DNA of 64,000 nt from Kribbella sandramycini (GTDB lineage: Bacteria > Actinomycetota > Actinomycetes > Propionibacteriales > Kribbellaceae), in NCBI RefSeq assembly GCF_013131805.1, contig NZ_JABJRC010000005.1, forward strand, positions 186,001 through 250,000, given 5' to 3'. The notes beneath the pieces were generated by a model. That model made no database searches. It was not told where the DNA came from and worked only from the letters and a program-made list of their open reading frames with translations. Positions within the stretch are counted from its first letter, which is position 1. Each line of letters opens with the position of its first letter. Shown here piece by piece: positions 7,687-15,251 of the stretch. The position numbers and the translations under genes are program-made.

Positions 7687-8834
7687 GAAGCGCTCCTCAG
7701 CAGGTCGCGGCTGATGACGAGCCGCTGGATCTGGTTGGTTCCTTCGAAGATCTGGGTCACCTTGGCCTCGCGCATGTACCGCTCGGCCGGGAACTCGCGG
7801 GTGTAACCGTAACCGCCGAGCACCTGGACGGCGTCGGTCGCGACCTTCATCGCGCCGTCGGTGCAGACGAGTTTGGCGATCGCGGCCTCGCGGGTCAAGG
7901 TGCGGCCGAGGTCGCGGCGGCGGGCCGCGTGCAGGTAGGTCGCCCGGCCGGACTCGACCGTCGCGGCCATGTCGGCGAGCAGGAACTGGATGCCCTGGAA
8001 GTCGGCGATCGCGCGGCCGAACTGCTCCCGCTCCTTCGCGTACGCGGTGGCGACGTCGAGCGCGGCCTGGGCCAGACCGACCGCACAGGCGGCGATCCCG
8101 AGCCGGCCGGAGTCGAGCGCGGACAGCGCGATCCGCATCCCGTCGCCCTCGGCGCCGATCAGGTTCGCCGCGGGGACGCGGACGCCGTCGTAGTTGACCA
8201 GTGTGGTGGTCGAGCCGGTCATCCCCATCTTCCGCTCGGGCGCGCCGAAGCTCAGCCCGTCGATCGGGGCGGGGACGTGGAACGCGGAGATGCCGTGTTT
8301 CGGATCGTCCGACGTCCGGGCGAAGGTGGTGTAGAAGTCGGCCTGCGAACCGTGGCTGATCCAGGCCTTCGTCCCGGTGAGGACGTAGTCGTCGCCGTCC
8401 CGGACGGCCTTGGTCGTCATCGCGGTGATGTCGGAGCCGGCCTGCGGCTCGGACAGCGCGTACGCCCCGAGCAGCTCGCCGCCGACCATTTCGGGCAGCA
8501 GGCGGGCCTTCTGGTCGTCCGTCCCGAAACTGGCCACCCCGTAGCTCGTCATCGTGTGCACCGAGAGCCCGACCCCGACCGACATCCACGCGGACGCGAT
8601 CTCCTCGAGCATCTGCAGATACACCTCGTACGGCTGCTCGGCGCCGCCGTACTGCTCCGGGTAGGGCAGGCCGAGCAGGCCCGCCTTGCCGAGCGTGCGG
8701 AACGCGTCGCGCGGGAAGGACTCGGTCTCTTCCGCCTTGGCGGCGAACGGCGCGAGCTCGTGTCCGCACAGGTCGCGGACCAGCGCGAGCAGGTCAGTGG
8801 ATTCCTCGGTCGGCAGGAGACGATCGACAGCCAT
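7683..8834 (-). CDS. Acyl-CoA dehydrogenase
   Basis: 383-residue flavoprotein that introduces the alpha-beta double bond into an acyl-CoA, passing electrons to ETF. Full family length with the two signatures 'ALSEPQAGSDITAMTT' (FAD/substrate site, about residue 151) and 'QVLGGYGYTREFPAERYMRE' (C-terminal), plus a Glu-containing 'QIFEGTNQIQRLVISR' that supplies the catalytic base in short-chain members. First gene of a two-gene operon with the SDR, divergent from a TetR regulator across an 85-base gap holding operator-like repeats, so probably repressed by that regulator and induced by an acyl-CoA. Confidence 0.95.
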   Translation of the reverse strand: MAVDRLLPTEESTDLLALVRDLCGHELAPFAAKAEETESFPRDAFRTLGKAGLLGLPYPEQYGGAEQPYEVYLQMLEEIASAWMSVGVGLSVHTMTSYGVASFGTDDQKARLLPEMVGGELLGAYALSEPQAGSDITAMTTKAVRDGDDYVLTGTKAWISHGSQADFYTTFARTSDDPKHGISAFHVPAPIDGLSFGAPERKMGMTGSTTTLVNYDGVRVPAANLIGAEGDGMRIALSALDSGRLGIAACAVGLAQAALDVATAYAKEREQFGRAIADFQGIQFLLADMAATVESGRATYLHAARRRDLGRTLTREAAIAKLVCTDGAMKVATDAVQVLGGYGYTREFPAERYMREAKVTQIFEGTNQIQRLVISRDLLRSAS

Positions 8835-8859
8835 CAGGCACCCCTCTCAACGGCTGTGA

Positions 8860-8905
8860 GAACGATACCAGGAATGATACTGACGACTAGACTCCAGTAT
8901 CGTTC
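8860..8905. promoter_or_regulatory. Operator-like inverted repeats between acyl-CoA dehydrogenase and TetR genes
   Basis: GAACGATAC (8860-8868) is matched by GTATCGTTC (8897-8905), and a nested pair GATACTG (8876-8882) / CAGTATC (8895-8901) shares the same core. Three GATAC half-sites in a 46-base stretch lying exactly between the divergent starts is the arrangement expected for a TetR operator controlling both directions. Confidence 0.55.
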
Positions 8906-8919
8906 TATGCTGTCTCGAT

Positions 8920-9504
8920 ATGACAACAGTCGTCCCGGGGCGCCGAACGCGTAGGCAGGCGGAACTACTCGACCGCCTGCTGTCGCTGTTCCTCGACCAA
9001 GGGTTCAGCCGCTTCACCCTGGACGACCTGGCCGCCGAGCTGCGCTGCAGCAAGACCACGCTCTACGCGCTCGCCCCGAGCAAGGAGCAGCTGGCCGTCG
9101 AGGTGGTCAAGCACTACTTCAAGAACGCGACCGCCCAGGTCGAGTCCGCCGTCGCCCGGCAGACCCGCCACGACCGCCGGATCGCCGCCTACCTGAACGC
9201 CGTTGCCGACGCCCTCCGCCCGGCCAGCCGCACCTTCCTGGACGACGTCGCCACCTTCGCCCCGGCCCGCTCGGTCTACGAACACAACACCCGGATCGCC
9301 GCCGACCGCGTCCGCACCCTGATCGAGGACGGCATCAACAGCAAGACCTTCCGCCAGGTCGACATCGCGTTCGCCGCCGAGATGATCGCCCACACCATGC
9401 AGGCCATCCAGCGCGGTGACATCGCCCGCCGCACCGGCCTGAACGACGCCGAGGCCTACCGCGAACTCGCTTCCTTCGTCCTGCATTCGCTGCGCGTCGA
9501 TTAG
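8920..9504 (+). CDS. TetR-family transcriptional regulator
   Basis: 194-residue repressor. The N-terminal helix-turn-helix is clear ('FTLDDLAAELRCSKTTLYAL', about residues 32-51) and the rest is the all-helical ligand and dimer domain. It is divergent from the acyl-CoA dehydrogenase/SDR operon and shares with it the GATAC repeats, so the likely role is acyl-CoA-relieved repression of that operon and itself. Specific ligand unknown. Confidence 0.92.
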   Translation: MTTVVPGRRTRRQAELLDRLLSLFLDQGFSRFTLDDLAAELRCSKTTLYALAPSKEQLAVEVVKHYFKNATAQVESAVARQTRHDRRIAAYLNAVADALRPASRTFLDDVATFAPARSVYEHNTRIAADRVRTLIEDGINSKTFRQVDIAFAAEMIAHTMQAIQRGDIARRTGLNDAEAYRELASFVLHSLRVD

Positions 9505-9968
9505 TCCTCCGCGAACAGCGCGGTCAGCCGCGGTAGCCGCTGCTGGTTCTCCGCCTCGTCGTCGAAGTCCCAGCCCTCGCCGAGCTCCGGGTACTGACCG
9601 CTGACCGGATCCGGCAGCGTCGAGTCACCGGTGACCTGCTGGTAGGCGCCCTGAGCGATCAGCCAGCCGCGGAAGTACTCGAAACCGTCGTCCGAGCAGC
9701 CGCCGTTGATCAGGTAGGCGGCATGCCAGAGCCGCCAGTTGTACGACGTCGCGCGCAGCTCCCAGAGCGGCTGGGCGAGGGCCGCGATCTCCGCGGCGGG
9801 TAGCGCGCTGAGCAGCTCCAGTGTCCGCTCGGCGACCTCCTCGGTGTCGCTGGTGCCGGCCACCGATCGACGTGCTTCCGCCACGACTTCCCAGAACTTT
9901 CGACGCTCATGGCGGTGGAGTATGGCAGGCGCGGCCGACTTGACGATTGCCTGTAGTTTTTCGGCCAT
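9501..9968 (-). CDS. DUF4240 domain protein
   Basis: 155-residue cytoplasmic protein. The DUF4240 signature is visible from 'FWEVVAEARRSV' through 'NWRLWHAAYLINGGCSDDGF' and 'YFRGWLIAQG', ending in an acidic tail. Function of the family is unknown. ATG at 9968 is chosen because the conserved part begins close after it; an in-frame upstream extension runs into the neighbouring phosphatase gene. Its start codon is interleaved with that of the divergent phosphatase gene (CCATGG, 9965-9970). The 3' end overlaps the TetR gene by four bases. Confidence 0.8.
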   Translation of the reverse strand: MAEKLQAIVKSAAPAILHRHERRKFWEVVAEARRSVAGTSDTEEVAERTLELLSALPAAEIAALAQPLWELRATSYNWRLWHAAYLINGGCSDDGFEYFRGWLIAQGAYQQVTGDSTLPDPVSGQYPELGEGWDFDDEAENQQRLPRLTALFAED

Positions 9969-11604
9969 GGAACTCCGGTTGGGACCGTTGTTGCGGTACG
10001 TCGACGAGACGCGGGCGACGGTCTGGGTGGAGACGAGCGCGCCGGCGACGGTCGAGGTTCTCGGGCACACCGCGCCGACTTGGTCGGTCCATGGGCATCA
10101 CTATGCGCTGGTCCGGATCGAAGGGCTGGCGCCGGACAGCGAGACGGCGTACGAGGTGCGGCTGGACGGCGAGGTCGTCTGGCCGTTGGCGGAGTCGGAG
10201 TTCGGGCCGAGCGTGATCCGGACGCCGCGGGCGGACGGGACGTTCCGGGTGACGTTCGGGTCGTGCCGGCGGTCGGCGCCGTTCGATGCCGACGGATTCA
10301 AGCGGTTCGGGCCGGATGCGTTGGTAGCGCTCGCGGGCGGGCTGGAGGAGCTGCCGGACGCGCTGTTGCTGCTCGGCGATCAGGTGTACGCCGACGACCC
10401 GTCGGACGCCGTCCTCGAACAGCTCCGCGAGGCGCACGGCGGCCGGCAGGGCTCCGAGGTCGCCGACGAGATCGGCAACTTCGAGGAGTACACCTGGCTG
10501 TACGACGACGCCTGGCTCGAGCCCGCCGTCCGCTGGCTGTTCTCGACTGTGCCGCTGTGCATGCTGCTCGACGACCACGATCTGCGCGACGACTGGAACA
10601 CCTCACTGACCTGGCGGCGCTGGGTCACCGCACAGCCCTGGTGGCGGGACCGGGTCGTCGGCGCGTACGCGTCGTACTGGGTCTACCAACACCTGGGCAA
10701 CCTGTCGCCCGAGCAGCTCGACCAGGACGCGACGTACCGGGCGATGCTCGCGATCGAGGACGACGACGAACGGACGGCGTACCTGGACAGCTTCGCCTGG
10801 ACGGCCGACGAGGACCCGGCGTCCACGCGGTGGAGCTTCTACCGCGACTTCGGGTCGGCGGCGCGCGGCGTCCGGCTGCTCGCGGTGGACTCGCGGTGTT
10901 CGCGGCATCTGGAGCCGGGTGAGCGGGCGATGGTCGACGCGCACGAGTGGGCCTGGGTGCGGAAGGTGACGCTGGAGGCGAGCCGGCCGATCCATCACCT
11001 GCTGCTCGCGTCCACGCTGCCGTTCCTGCTGGCGCCAGGGCTGCACCACTTGGAGGGCTGGGACGAGGCGATCTCGTCCGGCGCCTGGGGGCCGCGTGGC
11101 GCGCGGGTCGGTGAGCGGATCCGGCAGGGGATGGATCTGGAGCACTGGGCGTCGTTCCGGAAGTCGTTCGACGATGTGACCGACCTGCTGGCTGCGTTGG
11201 TGAGTGTGGAGGATCCGCCGGCGTCCATCTTGATGCTGTCCGGGGATGTGCACTGCAGCTACGTCGCCGAGGCCTCGCTGCGTGCCGTCGAGCATCCGGG
11301 GACGGCGATCCGGCAGCTGACGATGTCCCCGTTCCGGAACCCGGTGCCGCGCCATGTGCGCTGGGCGAACCACCTGCTCGACGCCCGCTGGATGACGTGG
11401 CTGTTGCATCGGCTCGCCCGATCGGCCGGCGTCCGCGATGTCGCGGCGGACTGGCGGCTCGCGCACGGGCCGTGGTTCGGGAACGGCGCGATGACGGTGA
11501 CGTTGTCCGGCGAGCAATGGGCGGTCGAAGTGGACCACTCGAAACTCGACGGTGACCGACAGATACTGAGCCGCACGCTGAGTTACCCTCAGTCGAGCGT
11601 TTGA
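9967..11604 (+). CDS. PhoD-like alkaline phosphatase D family metallophosphoesterase
   Basis: 545-residue phosphoesterase of the PhoD-like group. An N-terminal fibronectin-like domain ('GPLLRYVDETRATVWVE', 'YEVRLDG') is followed by metal-binding motifs: 'FGSCRRSAPF', 'LLLGDQVYADDP', 'MLLDDHDLRDDW' and 'LMLSGDVHCSYVAEA'. No signal peptide or Tat motif is present, unlike secreted PhoD, so this is probably a cytoplasmic enzyme; phosphodiesterase or phosphonatase-like activities are possible. The ATG at 9967 begins the conserved MELRLGPLLRY start. No PHO box is seen upstream, so link to phosphate starvation is not supported. Confidence 0.88.
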   Translation: MELRLGPLLRYVDETRATVWVETSAPATVEVLGHTAPTWSVHGHHYALVRIEGLAPDSETAYEVRLDGEVVWPLAESEFGPSVIRTPRADGTFRVTFGSCRRSAPFDADGFKRFGPDALVALAGGLEELPDALLLLGDQVYADDPSDAVLEQLREAHGGRQGSEVADEIGNFEEYTWLYDDAWLEPAVRWLFSTVPLCMLLDDHDLRDDWNTSLTWRRWVTAQPWWRDRVVGAYASYWVYQHLGNLSPEQLDQDATYRAMLAIEDDDERTAYLDSFAWTADEDPASTRWSFYRDFGSAARGVRLLAVDSRCSRHLEPGERAMVDAHEWAWVRKVTLEASRPIHHLLLASTLPFLLAPGLHHLEGWDEAISSGAWGPRGARVGERIRQGMDLEHWASFRKSFDDVTDLLAALVSVEDPPASILMLSGDVHCSYVAEASLRAVEHPGTAIRQLTMSPFRNPVPRHVRWANHLLDARWMTWLLHRLARSAGVRDVAADWRLAHGPWFGNGAMTVTLSGEQWAVEVDHSKLDGDRQILSRTLSYPQSSV

Positions 11605-11661
11605 CGACCTGTTGTTGCCACGACCGCCGCGTGGGCCCTTCGCTGTGGGAGGTTGATCCGT

Positions 11662-12543
11662 ATGAGATCTTCGACCATCCGCCGGAGTGCGGCGCTCGCC
11701 GCCACGGCCGCACTCACTGTCGCCGTCCTGCCGCTCGCGCAGGCCGACCCGGTCAAGCCGCCGCGGCTGTCGGCGGACGCGATCACCGCCAAACTCGCCA
11801 AGACCGTCAACACCCCGGGCACCGCCTGGCAGACCGAGCCCGACGGGACGGTGCTGGTCTCCTACGATTCAACCGTCACGGGCGCAAAGCTCAGCGAACT
11901 CACCTCGGTGACGCGCCGTCTCGGGGACGGCGTGAAGCTGGAGAAGCTGCCCGGCAAGCTGCAGAAGTACCGCTCCGGCGGGGAGTCGATCTTCGGCGGC
12001 GAATACAAATGCTCGATGGGGTTCAACGTCATCCGCAAGGGCCGCTACTCGTTCCTGACCGCCGGCCACTGCGCCAACGAGGCCTCGACCTGGTACGCCG
12101 ACGTCAACAAGCGGTCCAAGCTCGGGACGCGGCAGCACTCCAGCTACCCGGGTAACGACTACGCGCTGATCAACTACCCGGTCGGGGTCAAGCAGCCGGG
12201 TGGCGGCGTCTACCTCTACAACGGGAAGTCGCAGGACATCACCCGCGCGACCACGCCGGCGTTCGGGACGTACGTCTACCGGGCCGGCGCGACCACCGGG
12301 CTGCGCAGCGGCCGGGTCCGCGGACTGAACGCGACGGTCAACTACGGCGACGGCCCGATCAGCGGCCTGATCCGGACCAGCGTCTGCGCCGAGCAGGGTG
12401 ACTCCGGCGGTCCGCTGTTCAGCGGCCGGGTCGCCTACGGGCTCACCTCCGGCGGCACGGGCGACTGCAAGACGCCGGGCGGCGTCACGTACTTCCAGCC
12501 GGTCGTCGAGGCTCTGCAGGCGTACGGCGTCGCGGTGTACTGA
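11662..12543 (+). CDS. Secreted S1-family serine protease (streptogrisin-like), copy 1
   Basis: 293-residue chymotrypsin-fold protease with a Sec signal peptide (MRSSTIRRSAALAAT...AQA), a short pro-region and a catalytic domain. The triad is complete: His136 in FLTAGHC, Asp166 in GNDYALI and Ser248 in GDSGGP; flanking Cys pairs match the two disulfides of streptogrisins. ATG at 11662 has GGGAGG nine bases upstream; an in-frame TTG at 11653 is less likely. It is followed by a terminator and then by a close paralog. Expected role is extracellular protein degradation. Confidence 0.93.
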   Translation: MRSSTIRRSAALAATAALTVAVLPLAQADPVKPPRLSADAITAKLAKTVNTPGTAWQTEPDGTVLVSYDSTVTGAKLSELTSVTRRLGDGVKLEKLPGKLQKYRSGGESIFGGEYKCSMGFNVIRKGRYSFLTAGHCANEASTWYADVNKRSKLGTRQHSSYPGNDYALINYPVGVKQPGGGVYLYNGKSQDITRATTPAFGTYVYRAGATTGLRSGRVRGLNATVNYGDGPISGLIRTSVCAEQGDSGGPLFSGRVAYGLTSGGTGDCKTPGGVTYFQPVVEALQAYGVAVY

Positions 12544-12549
12544 CTTTCC

Positions 12550-12591
12550 CCCGGGGCGTGGCCGAAAACCGGTCACGCTCCGGGTTTGTTT
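12550..12591 (+). terminator. Rho-independent terminator after protease copy 1
   Basis: CCCGGGGCGTGGCCG pairs with CGGTCACGCTCCGGG (13 of 15, the rest G-U compatible) around AAAAC, followed by TTTGTTTG. This makes the two tandem proteases separate transcription units. Confidence 0.75.
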
Positions 12592-12686
12592 GAATACTCT
12601 GCGGTGTTTGCGGGTAGGAGTGCTCCTGGTTGAAGTCAAGGACGCACCCGCCCCGAGCGCGTCCTCATCGTGAGGAGGCTGAAACC

Positions 12687-13559
12687 GTGAACCACATCCG
12701 CCGTAGTACCGCGATCCTGGCCACTGCCGGGCTCGTCGCCGCCGGTCTCTTGACCGGATCGGCATCCGCCGCCCCCGTCGTCCCGTCCGCCGCCGACATC
12801 ACCTCGGCCCTGAACACCGACGCCCGGATCCCCGGCACCGCCTGGCAGACCAACCCCGACGGCCGGATCATCGTGTCGTACGACGACACCGTGACGGCGT
12901 CCAAGCTGACCGAGCTGACCCGCGTCACCGACCGGTTCGCCGGCCGGATCACGCTCGAGAAGATCCCCGGCAAGCTGACGAAGTACATCGCCGGCGGCGA
13001 CGCCATCTACGGCGGGCAGTACCGCTGCTCGCTCGGCTTCAACGTCCGCGACAACGCAGGCGCCTACTACTTCCTGACCGCGGGCCACTGCGGCAACATC
13101 GCCTCCACCTGGTACGCGAACTCCGCCAAGACCACGCTGCTCGGTACCGTCACCGGCTCCAGCTTCCCCGGTAACGACTACGCGATCGTCAAGTACGCCG
13201 CCTCCTACACCAACCACCCCGGCGTCGTGAACCTCTACAACGGCAGCACCCAGGACATCACCTCCGCCGGTAACGCCACCGTCGGCCAAGCCGTCCGCCG
13301 CTCCGGCTCCACCACCGGCCTACGCTCCGGCTCCGTCACCGGCGTCAACGCCACCGTCAACTACGCCGAAGGCACCGTCACCGGCCTCATCCGCACCAAC
13401 GTCTGCGCCCAAGGCGGCGACTCCGGCGGCGCACTCTTCGCCAACACCATCGCCCTCGGCCTAACCTCCGGCGGCTCCGGCAACTGCACCACCGGCGGCA
13501 CCACCTACTACAACCCCGTCCCCGAAGTCCTCTCCCGCTACGGCGTCAACGTCTACTGA
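12687..13559 (+). CDS. Secreted S1-family serine protease (streptogrisin-like), copy 2
   Basis: 290-residue paralog of the protease just upstream, with the same layout: signal peptide (MNHIRRSTAILATAG...ASA), pro-region containing the shared GTAWQTNPDG and KIPGKL motifs, and a catalytic domain with His134 (TAGHC), Asp164 (GNDYAIV) and Ser246 (GGDSGG). The GTG start at 12687 has GAGGAGG 8 bases upstream. The two copies keep the same order of motifs throughout and clearly arose by tandem duplication; substrate preference may differ, since the residue after GDSGG is Pro in copy 1 and Ala here. Confidence 0.93.
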   Translation: MNHIRRSTAILATAGLVAAGLLTGSASAAPVVPSAADITSALNTDARIPGTAWQTNPDGRIIVSYDDTVTASKLTELTRVTDRFAGRITLEKIPGKLTKYIAGGDAIYGGQYRCSLGFNVRDNAGAYYFLTAGHCGNIASTWYANSAKTTLLGTVTGSSFPGNDYAIVKYAASYTNHPGVVNLYNGSTQDITSAGNATVGQAVRRSGSTTGLRSGSVTGVNATVNYAEGTVTGLIRTNVCAQGGDSGGALFANTIALGLTSGGSGNCTTGGTTYYNPVPEVLSRYGVNVY

Positions 13560-13576
13560 CGCAGGGATCAAGGCAA

Positions 13577-13981
13577 TCAGGCCGGAGCCGTCACCGGGAA
13601 TCCCAACTCGGTGGCGGCTCTCGCCAGTTCGCGGTCGTAGGTGACGAACGCCGACAGCTCAGCACGCAACGGCTCGGCGCTGGCCAGATGGATCGCATCC
13701 AGCGATCCGAGTCGTGGGGTGCGGTACGCCATGGCTCGCCGCAACACCGTCCTGGTCAGGTCGACGAGGTAGCACCCACGCATCGCCTGCCCGGCGAAGA
13801 ACGGCACGTGCTGGTGGTCGACGTCGGCCCTCAGCAACGTCCGGCTGACCTCCAGTTCGGAGAGCTCGCTGGTGACCAGCTCCTCGTGCTCCGAGAGCTC
13901 TTCGCGCCACTGCCGCAGCGCGGCGGACTCCGGCTCGGGCTTGATGAACTTCAGCAACGCGCAGGCGTCGAGATAGATCAC
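13577..13981 (-). CDS. PIN-domain toxin, VapC family
   Basis: 134-residue PIN-domain ribonuclease toxin. Conserved acidic residues are seen in 'MIYLDACALLKF' (Asp5), 'SELSELEVSRT' (Glu) , 'LGSLDAIHLASA' (Asp) and 'FVTYDRELARAA' (Asp), the four-acid metal site of the family. Targets of VapC toxins are tRNA or rRNA sites, not predictable here. Its ATG overlaps the antitoxin stop by four bases, the standard antitoxin-first arrangement. Confidence 0.9.
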   Translation of the reverse strand: MIYLDACALLKFIKPEPESAALRQWREELSEHEELVTSELSELEVSRTLLRADVDHQHVPFFAGQAMRGCYLVDLTRTVLRRAMAYRTPRLGSLDAIHLASAEPLRAELSAFVTYDRELARAATELGFPVTAPA

Positions 13982-14259
13982 CGACGCCGCTCCCGGTCGC
14001 GCTCCTCGATCAGCAGATCCGACAGGCTCTCGACATTCGGCGCCAGCTCGAGCATCAGGTCAGGCATGCCCAGCTCGGCCGGCGGCGTCACCTCGCCGGA
14101 CTCGACCATCCGCTGCAGAGTGTCCGGCCGATCGACCTCGGGGACCAGCCGGAGCACCGGCCGGCCCCGATCGGTCACGACGATGGTTTCCCCCGCGCGG
14201 ACGCGCGCCACCGCTCGCGACGGATTCTGATTCAGCTCCCGCAGCCCGATGGTCTCCAT
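13978..14259 (-). CDS. Phd/YefM-family antitoxin
   Basis: 93-residue antitoxin that neutralises the VapC toxin encoded directly downstream. The N-terminal DNA-binding part is typical of Phd/YefM proteins ('METIGLRELNQNPSRAVARV', 'VVTDRGRPVLRLVP'); the acidic/basic C-terminal tail would wrap the toxin. A perfect 9-base inverted repeat just upstream is the likely autoregulatory operator. Confidence 0.9.
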   Translation of the reverse strand: METIGLRELNQNPSRAVARVRAGETIVVTDRGRPVLRLVPEVDRPDTLQRMVESGEVTPPAELGMPDLMLELAPNVESLSDLLIEERDRERRR

Positions 14260-14267
14260 ACCGCAAA

Positions 14268-14290
14268 TGTACCTACCTCAAGTAGGTACA
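14268..14290. promoter_or_regulatory. Operator palindrome of the toxin-antitoxin operon
   Basis: TGTACCTAC (14268-14276) and GTAGGTACA (14282-14290) are perfect inverted repeats around CTCAA, nine bases upstream of the antitoxin ATG. Phd/YefM antitoxins bind such palindromes to repress their own operon. The right arm abuts the end of rlmB, whose stop codon lies at 14291-14293. Confidence 0.65.
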
Positions 14291-15247
14291 TCAAGCGCGG
14301 CGGCGGGAGATTTCGTAGAGGGCTACGCCGGTGGCGATGCCGGCGTTGAGGGATTCGGTGGCCGAGGTCATGGGGATGGAGACGATGAGGTCGCAGTTCT
14401 CGCGGACGAGGCGGGCGAGGCCTTTGCCTTCGGAGCCGACGACGAGGACGAGGGGTTCGGTGGCGGCTTCGAGGGCGGGGAGTTCGACGGCGCCGCCCAT
14501 GTCGAGGCCGATGACGAGCAGGCCGGCGTCCTTGTAGGACTTGAGGACGCGGTTGAGGTTGGTGGCGCGGGCGACCGGGATGCGGGCCGCGGCGCCGGCG
14601 GAGGTTTTCCAGGCGGACGCCGAGACCTGGGCGGCGCGGCGCTCGGGGACGACGACGCCGTGCGCGCCGAAGGCGGCGGCGGAGCGGGTGATGGCGCCGA
14701 GGTTGCGCGGGTCGGTGACGCCGTCCAGGGCGACGATCAGCGGGACCTGGTGCGCGTCGTAGGCGCGGTCGAGCAGGTCGTCGGGGTGCGCGTACTCGTA
14801 CGGCGGGATCTGGATCGCCAGGCCCTGGTGGGCGCCGCCGGCGGTGACCCGGTCGAGCTCCTGGCGCGGGACCTCGAGGATCGAGATGCCGTGCTCGGTG
14901 GCGATCAGCAGCGCCTCGCGCAGCCGGGCGTCCCGTTCGGTGCCTTCGGCAACATGCAGCGCGGCGGCCGGGACGCCGGCCCGGAGCGCTTCGACGACCG
15001 GGTTGCGGCCGTAGACCCACTCGACGGTGGCGTCGGCGTCCTTGCGGGCCGGACGGCGGCTGCTCGCGCGCTCCTCGGCGCGTGCCTTCGCCTTGGCCCG
15101 CTTGTGGGCCGGGTGCTTGGTCCGGTCGACGGCCTTCGGCGTCGGGCCCTTGCCCTCGAGCCCACGGCGGATCCGGCCACCGGAACCGGCGGTCGGGTTA
15201 CCCGTCTTCTTACGAATGGCGCCCTTGCGCCGACTGCTGCCTGGCAC
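14291..15247 (-). CDS. rlmB: 23S rRNA (guanosine-2'-O-)-methyltransferase RlmB/TrmH family
   Basis: 318-residue SpoU-type methyltransferase. A basic, disordered N-terminal extension (to about residue 75) leads to the RNA-binding substrate domain ('VYGRNPVVEALRAGVP') and the knotted SPOUT domain with motifs 'ALDGVTDPRNLGAITRSAAA', 'LVLVVGSEGKGLARLVRENC' and 'VSIPMTSATESLNAGIATGV'. RlmB methylates the 23S rRNA ribose at the G2251 position in E. coli. GTG at 15247 is chosen over the longer frame because family members begin MPGxSxRRGAIRK. It follows cysS with a gap of four bases, a common actinobacterial pairing. Confidence 0.92.
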   Translation of the reverse strand: MPGSSRRKGAIRKKTGNPTAGSGGRIRRGLEGKGPTPKAVDRTKHPAHKRAKAKARAEERASSRRPARKDADATVEWVYGRNPVVEALRAGVPAAALHVAEGTERDARLREALLIATEHGISILEVPRQELDRVTAGGAHQGLAIQIPPYEYAHPDDLLDRAYDAHQVPLIVALDGVTDPRNLGAITRSAAAFGAHGVVVPERRAAQVSASAWKTSAGAAARIPVARATNLNRVLKSYKDAGLLVIGLDMGGAVELPALEAATEPLVLVVGSEGKGLARLVRENCDLIVSIPMTSATESLNAGIATGVALYEISRRRA

Positions 15248-15251
15248 TACT

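Noticed and set aside
6919..8769. 616-residue minus-strand frame joining an Arg-rich stretch to the SDR
   Set aside because: Only the last 255 residues are protein-like; the rest is an out-of-frame shadow of the acyl-CoA dehydrogenase gene, and the true start is the ATG at 7686.
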